From NCBI RefSeq assembly GCF_020360975.1, contig NW_025408669.1:1054001-1118000 (forward strand): a stretch of 64,000 bases of DNA. The letters are read 5' to 3'. Below, piece by piece: positions 22,663 to 33,894 of the stretch (position 1 is its first letter; every line of letters begins with the position of its first letter). The stretch comes from Hirsutella rhossiliensis (Eukaryota > Ascomycota > Sordariomycetes > Hypocreales > Ophiocordycipitaceae). The notes under the pieces are model-generated. The model did not search any database and was not told where the DNA came from. It was given only the letters and a program-made list of their open reading frames with translations. Position numbers and translations under genes: made by a program.

Positions 22663-22717
22663 TGGTGTTGTGGAGAGTGCCGGTGTTGGGGTGTGCCAGA
22701 CTTTAGGTGGGCTGACT
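22663..22717 (-). repeat. Right terminal inverted repeat of the pogo-type element
   Basis: 55 bp ending ctttaggtgggctgact; followed by TA. The single difference from the left repeat is a C/T transition, the type RIP makes. Confidence 0.95.
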
Positions 22718-22719
22718 TA

Positions 22720-23040
22720 CCCAAGGTCTCCGGAGGTACAGGTACACACACACGCGGCAGTCCCTGTACCTTGACGCGGCCTCGCATTGAAAACAACTCC
22801 GCGCGCTTAGTGCATGATGCAAAATGACCTTCCTTCCCTCGGCCTATTCCGTACTTACCAACTACCTACAGCGTCGTGCACTGTGTATATGTCTTCAACT
22901 CCGCCCAGGCCTCCGTCACCTCCTTTCTCTAATGCACCAGCGCCAATCCGTCCATCGCCGCTCTCCCTCCAGGGCCTGGTGAAGGTCTCTCCCATGCGTG
23001 TCCGACGGCATCATAGCTCACCAGACGCTCGTCCCCCACG
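22720..23040. other. MGM1 upstream region
   Basis: 321 bp between the transposon's right end and the MGM1 ATG. It is pyrimidine-rich towards the ATG, as expected of a leader. No gene seen. Confidence 0.4.
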
Positions 23041-25913
23041 ATGAGCCGACGCGTCCTCGCCGTCACGCAGCGGCCCCTTGCGCCCTGTTCCTCGCCCAGA
23101 TCCGCCCGACATCTCCATCGATTCTCTGCTGGAGGCTTGTTCCGAGCAGACGCCTCCATTCGTGCCACTCGCAAGCGCGTGTGGTTCGGCAACAACGCTT
23201 TCCATAATGCCGTCATGGTACGCAACGCCTCGTTTGCCCGTTTCTTGCCCAAGCTCGTCGTCAAGTTTGTCCGGATACCCGCCATGTTTGGTGGCCTGGC
23301 CATCGGCGCCTTTGCCTGGGTCCAATACCAAGCTACTCGTTAGTCTCTCGTCTGCCCAATGCCCCCGTCCCTACTAAGAGGCCCTCGCAGAAGCAAGCAA
23401 CTTCGCCATCGAGCTCTTCGGCACAGCAAAGGATTCGGTCTTCGGCACGGCGTCCACCATATTCGACGGCGCCAAGCACGTGGCCGAGCAAACGCGCCAG
23501 GGCTGGGACACTACTACGGAGCAGGTCGAGGTTCCCGAGTGGCTCAAAAAGGTGCTGCGCATCCATGAGGACATTGGCACCGGCGGGTCCGGCGGACCAG
23601 GAGGCGACCGAGACCCAAAGCAGAGCAGGGCTGGCACTGCAGCAGTCGTTGGCGCATCGGCGGCTGCCTACGGCTACGACGAGTCGGACCAAGAGGACCC
23701 TCGCGACGCCGATGTGGTAGCCAGAGATGACCAGATGATGGTGCTGACCAAGAAAATGATTGAGATTCGGAGCATCCTGCAGCAAGTCGGCCAGTCAAGT
23801 TCCCTGACGCTACCATCCATTGTAGTCATCGGCTCGCAGTCTTCAGGCAAGAGCTCCGTCCTGGAAGCCATAGTCGGCCACGAGTTTCTGCCAAAAGGAT
23901 CCAACATGGTGACCCGCCGGCCCATCGAGTTGACGCTGGTCAACACACCTGGAGCAACGGAGGAATATGGCGAGTTCCCAGACCTTGGTCTGCGGCACAT
24001 GTCCGACTTTTCTTCTGTCCAGCGCACCCTCACCGAGCTCAACCTCGCCGTCTCGGATGCCGAATGCGTATCCGACGACCCCATCCATCTGACCGTCTAC
24101 TCGCCAAACGTGCCCGATCTATCCCTCATCGACCTCCCGGGATACATCCAAGTGGTGGGCCAAAACCAACCGCTCCAACTCAAGCAAAAGATCTCGGAGC
24201 TATGCGACAAGTACATCCAGCCCCCGAATGTCATCTTGGCGATATCAGCAGCCGACGTGGATCTCGCAAACTCGACGGCCTTACGCGCCTCTAGAAGAGT
24301 AGACCCACGAGGCGAGCGGACCATTGGCGTCATCACCAAGATGGACCTGGTCGACCCCATCAAGGGGGCCGCTATCCTAAACGACAAGCAGTATCCCTTG
24401 AGACTGGGCTATGTCGGCGTGATTTCAAAGGCGCCGCAGTCGCCGGGCCTGTTCAAGATGGGATCAGCGAACCCCCTGGCCGTCATTGCCAAGCATGAAA
24501 ATTCCTTCTTCTCCGCCCATCCTCTCGAGTATGGCCCGGATGCTGGAGTAAGCGTAGGGACAACGACCCTCCGCAGGAAGCTGATGCAGGTACTGGAACA
24601 GACTATGTCATCCAGCCTCCAAGGCACGAGTGACGCCATCAAGCAAGAGCTGGAAGAAGCGGCCTACGAGTTCAAGGTGCAGTACAACGACCGGCCGCTC
24701 TCGGCCGAGTCCTATTTGGCTGAGAGCCTGGACGCTTTCAAGCACTCCTTCAAGCAGTTCGCCGACGAGTTTGGTCGGCCCGAAATGCGACAGCTGTTGA
24801 AGAGTGAGTTAGACCAAAAAGTGCTGGACCTGTTGGCTGCCAGATACTGGAACAAGCCCGTGGAAGACCTCTCGGCCGCACCCCCAGACCCAGATCCGAT
24901 TGCCGACCTTCCCAAGGCTGACCCGTCGTCGCTTTACTGGCACCGACAGCTGGACGCTTCCGTTTCCTCGCTCACCAAGTTGGGCGTTGGGCGCCTGGCA
25001 ACGACGGTTGTCGCGTCTTCCCTCCAGTCCCACGTTGACAAGCTACTCGACAACTCCAACTTTGCCACCCATCCCTTTGCCAGAAAGGCCATCAAGGATG
25101 CCGCGGCGGCCATTCTCGACGAGAAGTTCTACGGCACGAGCGATCAGGTGGAAAACTGCATCAAGCCTTTCAAGTTTGAAGTTGACGTGGAAGAGCGCGA
25201 GTGGGTGCAGGGCCGACAGCACGTCAGCAACGTCCTCAAGGAGGAGCTTCGGCATTGCGAGACGGCCTTGGAGCACCTCGAGGCGGCGGTGGGCGGCCGG
25301 AGGAAGCTCAAGGAGGTGATGGGCTTTGTCGACAAGGCCCGAAAGGGCGACATTGTAATTGAGGGCGATGGGCGGAGCGGTGCGGGCGGGTTCAGCGCTG
25401 CTCTCCTTGGCAAAGGTAGGTTCATCCCCGGCCGTGCCCCATTGGTTGCATGACGCTGATCCAGGGACCTCAGGACGAGAGGCCGTCTTCCTCCGGGACC
25501 GGGCCGACATCCTCGGGCTGCGCCTCATGGCCATCAAGTCAAAGCAGTGCGCTTCGGTCAAGAACAAGTACTACTGCCCCGAGGTGTTCCTCGACGCGGC
25601 CGCCTCCAAGCTGGCCTCGACAGCCGTCCTCTTCCTCAACGTCGAGCTGCTGTCCGAGTTTTACTACAACTTTCCGCGCGAGCTCGACCTCCGCCTCGGG
25701 CGCCACCTCTCGCAGGTCGAGGTGGAGAAATTTGCCAAGGAGGACCCCAAGGTCCGCCGCCACCTCGAGGTCATCCGCCGCAAGGAGCTGCTGGAGCTGG
25801 TGCTCGAGAAAATGGAGAGCCTAAGGCAGCTCGAGGGCCGCGAGCGGGAGAGGCTGGCGGGCGGGCGGAAACGCAACTCGGAAAAGGCGCGCGGGCGATG
25901 GGGCTTGTTCTGA
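23041..25913 (+). CDS. MGM1: Mitochondrial dynamin-like GTPase MGM1 (OPA1/Msp1 family)
   Basis: 920 aa from three exons: 23041-23338, 23391-25415 and 25474-25913 (introns 52 and 58 bp). The Arg/Ser-rich, acid-poor N-terminus is a mitochondrial presequence; a hydrophobic anchor follows at residues about 80-98 (MFGGLAIGAFAWVQY). The dynamin GTPase domain begins near residue 235. G1 is GSQSSGKSSV (residue 247 on), G3 is DLPGYIQV, G4 is TKMDLVDP, and a second conserved stretch is GYVGVISKAPQS. The stalk/assembly region and a basic C-terminus (RRKELLELVLEKM) follow. By family it is an inner-membrane protein, cut by a rhomboid protease into long and short forms that together drive inner-membrane fusion and cristae maintenance. 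The rhomboid site should lie shortly after the anchor, but I cannot place it. Convergent with the ZRG17-like gene. Confidence 0.96.
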
Positions 25914-26380
25914 TGCCCTCTACGGAGCAGTCTCTTCTTGGTTGCGGCAACACGTGATGTTTACGAGTCTTTGTTCGGTTTCCCGCCAATATTTTGTTAT
26001 TTTTTCTCATCATTTGTTTAGACTGCTGGGCGCGCGGGGGAGATGTCGCGAACATCTTCATTCCCCTGCCCTTGGGGAGTTGATGGGGCAACGGGCTTGG
26101 TCTCTTGGGCGCTCCCTTCTCAGTATACGGACACCCCTCCCTACTATTAACCAGGCCACGCACGGGTATAGATGGACAGCCGCGATGTAGCTATAAGGAT
26201 ACCCTCCCCATATAAAACCATTGCCATGTCAAGAGTGAAGGAAACAGATGCTGTCGCCCCAATGAAGAGTAGCAGTGTGATGACAAGCAAGGAAAGGGCA
26301 GGGCTAATATGTAGCGTAGAGCAGCTTGGAAGCCAAACAGGGGTGAAGGGAGCATTCAAAAACAAATCGTCAGATAGCCT
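25914..26380. other. Intergenic region between convergent MGM1 and ZRG17-like genes
   Basis: 467 bp with only 3' UTR material expected. No gene seen. Confidence 0.5.
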
Positions 26381-27805
26381 TCAGGCACCTCCCTCGGAAT
26401 TCATCTGCAGAGTCACCTCCCACCGGATGTTGCCCCCCGTGCCGTAGCCCTCACCGAGCCGGTTCTGGATGAGTGACGAGATGCGGTTCCGCAGCTTGCA
26501 CAGAGCCGTCTCGTCGTACCCCTTGGCCACGCTGACCGTGACGTTGGCCATGCACAGGCCGTAGTTGACTTGCCAGAACTGGGCCTCTTGGACGCGGGAA
26601 ATGGCGGATTCCGATTCAATCTCACGCAAGACCGACGTGACGCCGGAATTGCCGCTACTGCCTCCGTACGACATGAGGAGCATGAGGCCCTGGGCAACCG
26701 CCACGCGGATCCCGAGGCCGAACATGGCCAGGGCAATGATGGCGCATATGAGCCGGTCGAGCCAGGCATAGAGTGAGATGGATAGCAAGGGCAGCACAGC
26801 AACCAATGCCGAGAAGAAGAGGGTCAGGAAGTGGAAGGGGTTGGACAAGACGCTGGGCAGCGCGGCCAAGTACGAAACCCTCATGACCTTTGCGATGCGG
26901 GCATGATTCTTCAGGCCGTAGGCTGAGACGAGGGTGCTCGCAATGGCGATGGCGGCGACCAGGCCGACGGATCCAGGGGTGGCGTGGGCATGGGCATGGT
27001 GATGGTGGGCCTCGTGATTGCCCAACGTTTCGAGAAAGTGCTTGAGGTTATGAGAGACGAGGTCGAAGCCTCCAAAGAGAAGGAAGATGGACAGGGCGAA
27101 GCCCACGAGCACCTCTGCCCTCTCAAGCCCAAAGGGGTGCCGGATGCTGCTCCGCCTCCAGACCTCGAAGTTGCCGAGCACGTCAACGGCGGCGCAAACG
27201 GCGGCGCTCCCGGCGTCGAAGAAGACGAGGTGCGACAGAGCCATGGCGGCGAGGGAGGCGTGGGACCTGAAGAAGATGAAGACGGCGACGGCCAGGTGGC
27301 ACAAGCTCCAGTAGAGCCGGGTGCGCTGGTCCCGGTGCATGCTCTTCCACGCCTCGGCGACTGTGGGTATGGGCAGCGAGGCGGGGAGGACGGGCGGTGG
27401 TCTCTGGGGTGGTTCTTGGAAGATTTGGTGCTGGGCTGAGATGCTGCTGTGCTTGTATCTGTGGCCGCGGCGTTGGCCAATGTTCTACCCGGGAAGCGTC
27501 AGCGTCAAGTTGCAGCAACACGGATAGGGGGCCAAGTCACATACAGACTTGACCGGGGACGAAGAAATGGCCTGTGTCGTGAAGTTGAAAGGGTTCGTAG
27601 GTTCAGGGGCCGAGGCCGCCTCCCCGGCGTCACCGTCGCTGGACATGGCGGACGACGGAGACAGCATACTCGAGGCGGGAGAATCAAGGTGAAGCTGCTC
27701 GCGAGGCAGGCGACCGGTAGGGGCCAAAGTAGGGGCGTCGGTGTCGTCGACAATCAATGTTGGGGGAGGAGGTTGAGCGATGGACCGGGCATTGATGGAC
27801 TCCAT
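26381..27805 (-). CDS. ZRG17-like cation diffusion facilitator (ER zinc transporter subunit)
   Basis: 454 aa from two exons: 27545-27805 and 26381-27484, with a 60-bp intron (GTATGT..TAG). The disordered N-terminus carries ISAQHQIFQEPPQRPPPV and PIPTVAEAWKSMHRDQR, typical of the Zrg17 branch. About six hydrophobic segments follow (from LYWSLCHLAVAVFIFF to ICAIIALAMFGLGI). Between the fourth and fifth is a His-rich cytosolic loop (HEAHHHHAHAHA), and a short cytosolic C-terminal domain ends the protein. In yeast and fission yeast, Zrg17 pairs with the CDF protein Msc2/Cis4 and moves zinc into the secretory pathway; Zrg17-type subunits tend to lack the full zinc-site residues. The orthology is by motif memory. 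It is divergent from the two-TM protein gene on its right. Confidence 0.85.
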
Positions 27806-28512
27806 GAGCCCACAGCTATCGCGGCGGCGGCACACGGCGGTAGTTATCTGGGTTGACGATAGCAGGCAGCGCTGGTTCTGGACGATGGAGGCTCTTTTGC
27901 ACGCAGGTCTGAGCAGTCACAGCCATGCCTCTCCTTGTCCGTCGGTGCTCTCCGTAGTTGGCCGGCCCGATGCTCGAGGTCGAAGGTGCGGCAGCACGCT
28001 AGCCTGGTGTCGATGGGCGCAGCGACCTCCAATCCTATCCAAGCCAGCGAGGGTTGAGATTACTGGTTCGTGCGAGCGACCGCAGCAAGCACGTACAGTA
28101 TGCGAGGGCGGGGCGGGTTGGCGATGTAATGCAATTGTCGTCGACGACTGCGGTCAAGTAGAGGTGCTGGCCACTTTGATTGATTACTAAGGCAAATATC
28201 TCGCCCTTGCAAGGTAGTGTTTGTACATAATTAATACCGACCGCCTCAAGCTCTCGTCTCCTCGCCGTCAAAGCAACATCAAAAGTCAAATCTCCTTCTC
28301 GAGGCTCGTCTCCCGATCCGCAGAAACCCGTTCCACGCTTGTCCTTCAATCGCCAGCCGCGTGACCGAAACGTTCTGAGGCGTCGTTGCGGCCCTTGCGA
28401 CCGGCGCTCCACCGACCTCGCACGCTGCAACAGCCCAGTTTCATGACACTGAGTGCGTCTTGGCCACCGGGCCTTTGCGCCGGGCGAGTACCTGTGGCTT
28501 GCGCCTTGTGCC
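27806..28512. other. Divergent promoter region
   Basis: 707 bp between the start codons of the ZRG17-like gene (leftward) and the two-TM protein gene (rightward). No gene or clear motif seen; open frames in it are shadows. Confidence 0.4.
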
Positions 28513-29529
28513 ATGGAAGACGACACAAGCATCGCCTGCCAGCACAACGATTCTCCCGTCCCGGCCTCATCGCACCGACGAGCTTCCTCCGGCTCGGGCC
28601 TGCTCTCGCGGCTCCCGTTCTTGAGACCACCAGCCGACGCCAAGCTGCGTCCGGAAGCCGACGATGAGGACGTGCCTGCTGCCCCCTCTCCCGCCGTCTC
28701 TGTCCCCGTCCAGCAGCACAGGCCGCGGCGACGAAGAGGATCCCTTAGAAAGGTGGCGCTTCTTGGAAGGGGGGCCCAGCGCGACAAGAGAGACGACAAA
28801 TACATGGCCATGGACTCGGGGCTGGCAGCCGATGCCGACCCAGAACCTTTGTCTCCCGGCAGCTCTGCCATGGCCGAGCACGATGCGCTGGGTCTCAAGA
28901 TTGCCGGGCCCCCTCAACCGGCGCAGGACCATGGCCAGCCGAGCCAGACTGCTTCCGAGAGGTCGACCTTGTCATTGGCGTCAGCGACGGGTACTGCAAC
29001 AGTCTCTCAAGCCGACGGAGACGGAGAACGGGCTCATGTCTATGCTTCGACCACGGATGAGGAGGATATGCTTCACATGCCCTCGGCCTCGCCGCCGGCA
29101 CGAGCCTCCCTGTCCATGTCTTCAGGGTCCGAGTCTTACTTTGCGACTCGCGGCGCCGCAAACCGCCAGCGGTCGTTCCAGCAAGCCAAGTCGCCCTTGT
29201 CGTATAGCGGCATCTCCACAAATGCCCTTCCGCCCCCCGACTCGGGCAGCGATTACACAGAGACGGAGTGGTGGGGCTGGGTCGTACTCACAGTCACCTG
29301 GTTCGTCTTTGTCATGGGCATGGGCTCTTGTCTCGACGTCTGGAGCTGGGCGTGGGACGTGGGGAAGACGCCGTACGCGCCACCAGAGCTCGAAGACGAC
29401 CCAACGCTGCCTATTGTCGGATACTATCCCGCGCTCATCATCATGACGGGAGTCATGGCGTGGGTCTGGGTGGTGGTGGCCTGGGTGGGCATGAAGTACT
29501 TTCGACACGCCAAGATTAGCGGGGACTGA
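28513..29529 (+). CDS. Uncharacterised protein with two C-terminal membrane segments
   Basis: 338-aa single-exon gene; the ATG at 28513 is the first in a good context (gccATGg), and the upstream in-frame open region lacks another ATG. Residues 1-250 are low-complexity and rich in Ser, Ala, Pro and acidic residues, with a basic patch (RPRRRRGSLRKV). The C-terminal 85 residues hold two long, Trp-rich hydrophobic helices: residues about 257-280 (WWGWVVLTVTWFVFVMGMG) and about 305-328 (ALIIMTGVMAWVWVVVAWVG). They are separated by a loop containing DVGKTPYAPPELEDD. This suggests a hairpin membrane protein with a large soluble N-terminal tail. I recognise no named family and assign no function. Confidence 0.8.
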   Translation: MEDDTSIACQHNDSPVPASSHRRASSGSGLLSRLPFLRPPADAKLRPEADDEDVPAAPSPAVSVPVQQHRPRRRRGSLRKVALLGRGAQRDKRDDKYMAMDSGLAADADPEPLSPGSSAMAEHDALGLKIAGPPQPAQDHGQPSQTASERSTLSLASATGTATVSQADGDGERAHVYASTTDEEDMLHMPSASPPARASLSMSSGSESYFATRGAANRQRSFQQAKSPLSYSGISTNALPPPDSGSDYTETEWWGWVVLTVTWFVFVMGMGSCLDVWSWAWDVGKTPYAPPELEDDPTLPIVGYYPALIIMTGVMAWVWVVVAWVGMKYFRHAKISGD

Positions 29530-32022
29530 GGGCGGATGCGGCAGACTTGGAACGACCTGAGCCCATGGGCACGCGCGACCCAACGATGCAAGCGCGCGCT
29601 GCACGCGGACACGCTCAAGGCGTTGTCGTGGACGACACCGAAGACGCGGCCGAGTGCCATAAGACACGTGCAGCGAAAAGGGGTTGTCATCGGAAGCTGA
29701 TAGGCTGGGGCTGCATGCGAAGCCAGTTACGGGCCGCGGCAGCGAACCTACACATATGAACGGGGACGTCCCGAGGCATTCGGGGGTCTCTAGCACAGGG
29801 CACACACGGGAAGATGCGAACCTGAATAGGCGTCGTTGTGCATGGGGTTGGACAATGTCTGGGGCTGGACCGGCTGCAAGGCCCCGAGCCAACCTTGCCT
29901 CGACGACGAGACTGTCTGTCGGGGTGGCCAGCTGCATGTGTGTTCGATGTCTCCCGGGCACATCATCTGGCACGACGGACGGCTTCATTCTCGATGAATG
30001 CTGCCCGCGGCGGTGTGTCGCATCGGTCTTTTTTTTTGGCGCGCGAACCGCGATTTGACCTGACCGTCTCCAATGAACGAGTGCACTGTACATGCATGGA
30101 GCTGGTGGTGGCAACTTGGATCTGGGCCAATACATCCATATATGTATGTACGTATTTGGCCACGGCACATATAATCGCCACCGCGGTGCCAAGGCAAGGG
30201 GGCCGATGGACTGTTTGCTCGGCCATGCGGTCATTAAAAAATGGCAAAAACGCACCGAGGGGAGAGACGTTCGGACATGGCCATGCCATGACGTGCGTGG
30301 TGCCAATGACTGTCTTGGAGCTCATCCAACCACCGTCGTCGTCGTCCAGTTGAGAAAGCACCTCTGCTTGAGCGGACGCAAGGGGCGTGAACGTGTCGCC
30401 GCTCCCTGTGTCTGCACTGTCCACAGATGTACCAGATGTAGCCGCTGCCACCGGATGCGGGCCAAACATTTGCCGCACGGGCGGGCGCCCGTTCGCGGTG
30501 CACGCCTTTTGGCGTGGCGTGCTGCGGCGGCGAAAGCGTGCAGGTGTGCGTTTGCCGTACAGTACTTGGGCGACACAGTGCTTCTGGCTGCCACGGACTG
30601 TAGCGCCCATGCCTCTCCAGCCCAACTCTTCATGAAGTCAGCAGAGGGCGCCGTATAAGAATGCGTCGAGAGGGCAACCGCTCCTCGGCCAACAAGCATG
30701 ACCGTATGGTCGCAAGAGAGCCTCGGACGGCGACGTTGGCAGAATAGAGTAGGTGCCTCATCCCCCCAAAGGCAAATTCTCTTGTGCCTGTCTACAGATG
30801 GATGCCTACCTCGCCACGTCTTCTCCCGTCTTCACATTTGTCTTTTGACCCATCTTTGCAGTCAGCAACTTAGATGGTAGGTACTGTACTACCGTACCAC
30901 TTGTAAATGTACCAACCTACTAGTAGGTACCGCCCTGCACAAGAGATATTGGAGGTACCAGACCTAGGGGTACTAAGTACCGAAAAGGTACTTACCTACC
31001 TACTACCTACGTACCTACCTGTCAGGACTCGGCCCAGGTAGCCACTGTTATCCGTGCGGTACCTGGAGTGCTCCCCTCTAGCCCGCACCAGACCCTCTGA
31101 AAGCCCTGTGATCCCCTGTGGGTTCGCTTGGTCGGTTCATGCACTAACTTGCGGTACGCGCGCGCCCTGAGTGCCCTGATATTGCAGTCAAGGCGTCTCA
31201 TGCCAGCCTCCGCACCGCCTTACCTTCCACCTTACCCTACTACTTACTACTCCTCCTCCTACCTTGCCTACCTCAACCTAGCAGCCTTCGCCGTTTTTCC
31301 CCCCTTCTCCGCCCCCCCCCTTGCCCCTTTGCCTCGTCTTCTTCATTTCGACGAGACGACGACGGTCCAAGGTGCGGTTGCTGCTGTTGTTGTCGCTGTT
31401 GCTGTTGAACTTTTTTCCTCCCACTACTGCTTCTCCGTCCTTTGATCCCCTGGTCGGCTTCTCTTCATCGCCCTTGCAGCGCGTGCCGTTTGCCAGCTGC
31501 AGCTGAGGCATTTGGGCTCCCGCTCCCGCTCCCTGGACTCGCCCGCCTCCCTCTCTCAACCATCTCTCTCGACTCGTCTCCCGACTCGTCTGTCTCGGTT
31601 GTCGTCGAACCCTCGTCCAGCACCGGCCCAGGCCTGAAACACCAACCGCCTTGTGCCATCCGCCATCCTCTGCCCTCCATTTTCTCCCTCGCCGTAAGCA
31701 CAACAATCATCATTCAACAAACAGCACATCTTCGTGGCCCCCCTTCGACCGGCCCTGCCATCCTTGCCGACTGCCTCCGCTCGCAGACGACGTCCTGGAG
31801 CCACGTCACGCGCTCCTCTGTCGCCTCTCCCTTAGCAAATCTTGATCCCCGTCCCCATCATACAACAACACTCGAGTGCATCAGTCCTTGTCACTCTCCC
31901 TCTCGTCTGAGGGAGCCCCGGCATCTAGACGGCACCGTCTCGTTGCCGTGCCATCTTAACCGTCGACGAGCAATCACGCCTTCTCGCCTCTGTTCGCTCC
32001 CCGTCGGGTTCCGTGGCCCAGC
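29530..32022. other. Long intergenic region upstream of samB
   Basis: About 2.5 kb with no supported gene. TAGGTACC-type repeats cluster at 30876-31020. From about 31190 to 32022 the sequence is strongly pyrimidine-rich and probably forms a long samB promoter and 5' leader. A 394-codon frame on the minus strand across 29122-30306 was judged a shadow. Confidence 0.45.
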
Positions 32023-33894
32023 ATGAGGGAAGTCAACTTCAGCATCCCCAACGTCAACAAGGCGTCCGTGGGCATCACCACGGCCCTCTACGACCGTCGT
32101 GCTCTCGACTGTACATCGACTCTTCCCCTCATCAACTCCCTCAATCACCTCGCCTACCTCACCACCTCGTCGGCCCGCATTCGCGACATCCTCACCGTCG
32201 ATGGAGGCATCGAACGCCTCGTCTGCATCCTCAAACAAGGTCGGAGCAAGGACATGATGGGCATGTGGAAGTGGAACCTGGCCTTTCAGTGCGTCGTCAA
32301 CATTGGTGTCAGGGGTACCGAGAATGTGCGGACTCGCGTCGTCGAGGCCGACATGGTGCCCATCATCGCCACCATCCTCGACAACTACATCAAGGTCATC
32401 GACAAGTGCCGCGAAAAGGCCGAAGAGGCGAACCAGAAGCACATGCATGACCATCATCATCGCCGACACAGAGCTCACGACCATCGAGCCGCCAAGGCAT
32501 CGTCGTCCTTTGCCAACCGTGCTGGCCGCTCCGATCTAGATCAGAGATCTGTCCGCAGGAGCGGCCCGCCTCCCATTGATGTATCTGCCACCTACGCAGG
32601 TCCCTCTACCGCGACTGCTCAGTCCAGCCTGGACCCCGCCGCTGCCGCCCCGGCGAGGGGCTTTCTGGCCAACCCTGAGCGACCTATTGTAACCCCGAGC
32701 CGCTCGCATCACAGTTTCCGTGCGACCGACGCAAGACTTGCCGGCGCTCCCGCTCCCAGCCAGCCCACGCAGTCGCTGGCACCGGCCGCCCCGACAATGG
32801 ACAGCATCGATGGCTTCGTCAGGCCGGTGCGCGACGTCGAGCGCTTGGTGTCCATGGCGTCTTTTGGCCCGGCAGACACAACCTCTCTGCCAAACTCGCC
32901 CACCACGCCTCTCCCGCCCCCTCAGCTGCGTTCCCCGACCGTTCGGCCAGCAACAAATATGGACGCGTCCAACCGACCGCGACGGCGACCATCGATTAGA
33001 CATCAAAACTCAATGGCTGAGACGGACGATTTGCACGTCGACAGCATGCCTTCCGACGAGTCTCCAGACGCCGAGATGACGGGCACTGCAGAGATGCAGT
33101 CCGCAGTCGGCATCCAAGACATTTCCATGGACGAAGGTGAAAGCATGCTGACGGGAGCATCCCTCGAGTTGACAAACCCAACCGTCTCAGAGACGCATCA
33201 AGATGCCGGGGCCTTCAACATCACGCATCGCGGCGCTCCTATTGACGGAAGTATTGGAAACAATGTCACCCAAACCCCGGTCCCGCCGATAGGCTCCTCG
33301 CCGAGCCGACCGGCCCTGGTCGCCCCCTCGCAACCCGCTGGCCCCAACCCCGCCGTGCCTCGCTACCTGCTCGACCGACATCTCGTGCCGAACCCACACA
33401 TGCTCACGGCGATGCCTCGTGAGGAGGATGTTCTCATGTCCCTGCAGCTCCTCGCCTACGTCTCCAAATATTGCGGCCTGCGCTCCTATTTCCAGAAGAG
33501 CCATCTCGTGCCGAGGCTCACCATTGGCAAGGACCTCGAGCTGCTCGATGACGAGGAAGACGGCTCTGCGGAAGAAATGGCTGTAGCTGCCGATGAGGAG
33601 TACCTCTTGTCCAACGACTTCAATCTCTTTCCGCTCGTCGAAAAGTTCACCGTCAGGTACCACAGCACCGACATGCAATACTGGGCGGGCGTCGTCATGC
33701 GGAATCTCTGCCGCAAGGACGAACCGCGCGGGGGCATTCGACAGTGTGCGTACTATCAATGCGGGAAATGGGAGGAGTACACGCGGCAATTTGCCAAATG
33801 TCGCCGATGCAGGCGAACGAAATATTGCAGCAAAGAATGTCAGAAGAGCGCCTGGGCCTTCCATCGGCATTGGTGCGTGGCTGCTTTGCAATGA
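32023..33894 (+). CDS. samB: MYND-type zinc finger protein SamB/MUB1
   Basis: 623-aa single-exon protein starting MREVNFSIPNVNKASVGIT. The N-terminal 150 residues are an armadillo-like conserved block (LINSLNHLAYLTTSSARIRDIL, MWKWNLAFQCVVNIGVRGTENVRTRVVE). The middle is disordered, with His-rich and Ser/Pro-rich stretches. A second conserved block lies near residues 450-560. The C-terminus (residues about 574-618) is a MYND finger with a C-x4-C..C-x2-C..C-x3-C..H-x3-C pattern (CAYYQCGKWEEY, KCRRCRRTKYCSKECQ, HRHWC). In Aspergillus samB affects morphogenesis and conidiophore development. The yeast counterpart Mub1 works with the E3 Ubr2 and E2 Rad6 in turnover of Rpn4. Which role applies here is not shown by sequence. 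Convergent with EBP2. Confidence 0.9.
   Translation: MREVNFSIPNVNKASVGITTALYDRRALDCTSTLPLINSLNHLAYLTTSSARIRDILTVDGGIERLVCILKQGRSKDMMGMWKWNLAFQCVVNIGVRGTENVRTRVVEADMVPIIATILDNYIKVIDKCREKAEEANQKHMHDHHHRRHRAHDHRAAKASSSFANRAGRSDLDQRSVRRSGPPPIDVSATYAGPSTATAQSSLDPAAAAPARGFLANPERPIVTPSRSHHSFRATDARLAGAPAPSQPTQSLAPAAPTMDSIDGFVRPVRDVERLVSMASFGPADTTSLPNSPTTPLPPPQLRSPTVRPATNMDASNRPRRRPSIRHQNSMAETDDLHVDSMPSDESPDAEMTGTAEMQSAVGIQDISMDEGESMLTGASLELTNPTVSETHQDAGAFNITHRGAPIDGSIGNNVTQTPVPPIGSSPSRPALVAPSQPAGPNPAVPRYLLDRHLVPNPHMLTAMPREEDVLMSLQLLAYVSKYCGLRSYFQKSHLVPRLTIGKDLELLDDEEDGSAEEMAVAADEEYLLSNDFNLFPLVEKFTVRYHSTDMQYWAGVVMRNLCRKDEPRGGIRQCAYYQCGKWEEYTRQFAKCRRCRRTKYCSKECQKSAWAFHRHWCVAALQ

Larger units (their letters stand above)
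20180..22717 (-). mobile_element. pogo/Fot1-type (Tc1-mariner) transposon, RIP-degraded
   Basis: The ends are 55-bp inverted repeats, 20180-20234 and 22663-22717, differing at one base (tccgg against tctgg). Each is flanked by TA (20178-20179 and 22718-22719), the Tc1/mariner target duplication. The 2.54-kb interior is extremely AT-rich with stops in every frame, as after RIP. Read on the minus strand from about 22590, the relic still shows a Fot1/pogo helix-turn-helix start (SKYTENQL), an EALEAIKNGIP-like stretch and a VKEFTGYIVKAGGDTRPL-like CENP-B block, broken by TAG/TAA where Gln or Trp codons are expected. Confidence 0.9.

Noticed and set aside
22536..22796. 86-codon minus-strand frame crossing the transposon's right end
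   Set aside because: Its last residues are the relic transposase start, but the rest is TIR and flank; not an independent gene.
29122..30306. 394-codon open frame on the minus strand
   Set aside because: It overlaps the 3' end of the two-TM protein gene and has no domain, biased composition or plausible start; typical of GC-rich antisense frames.
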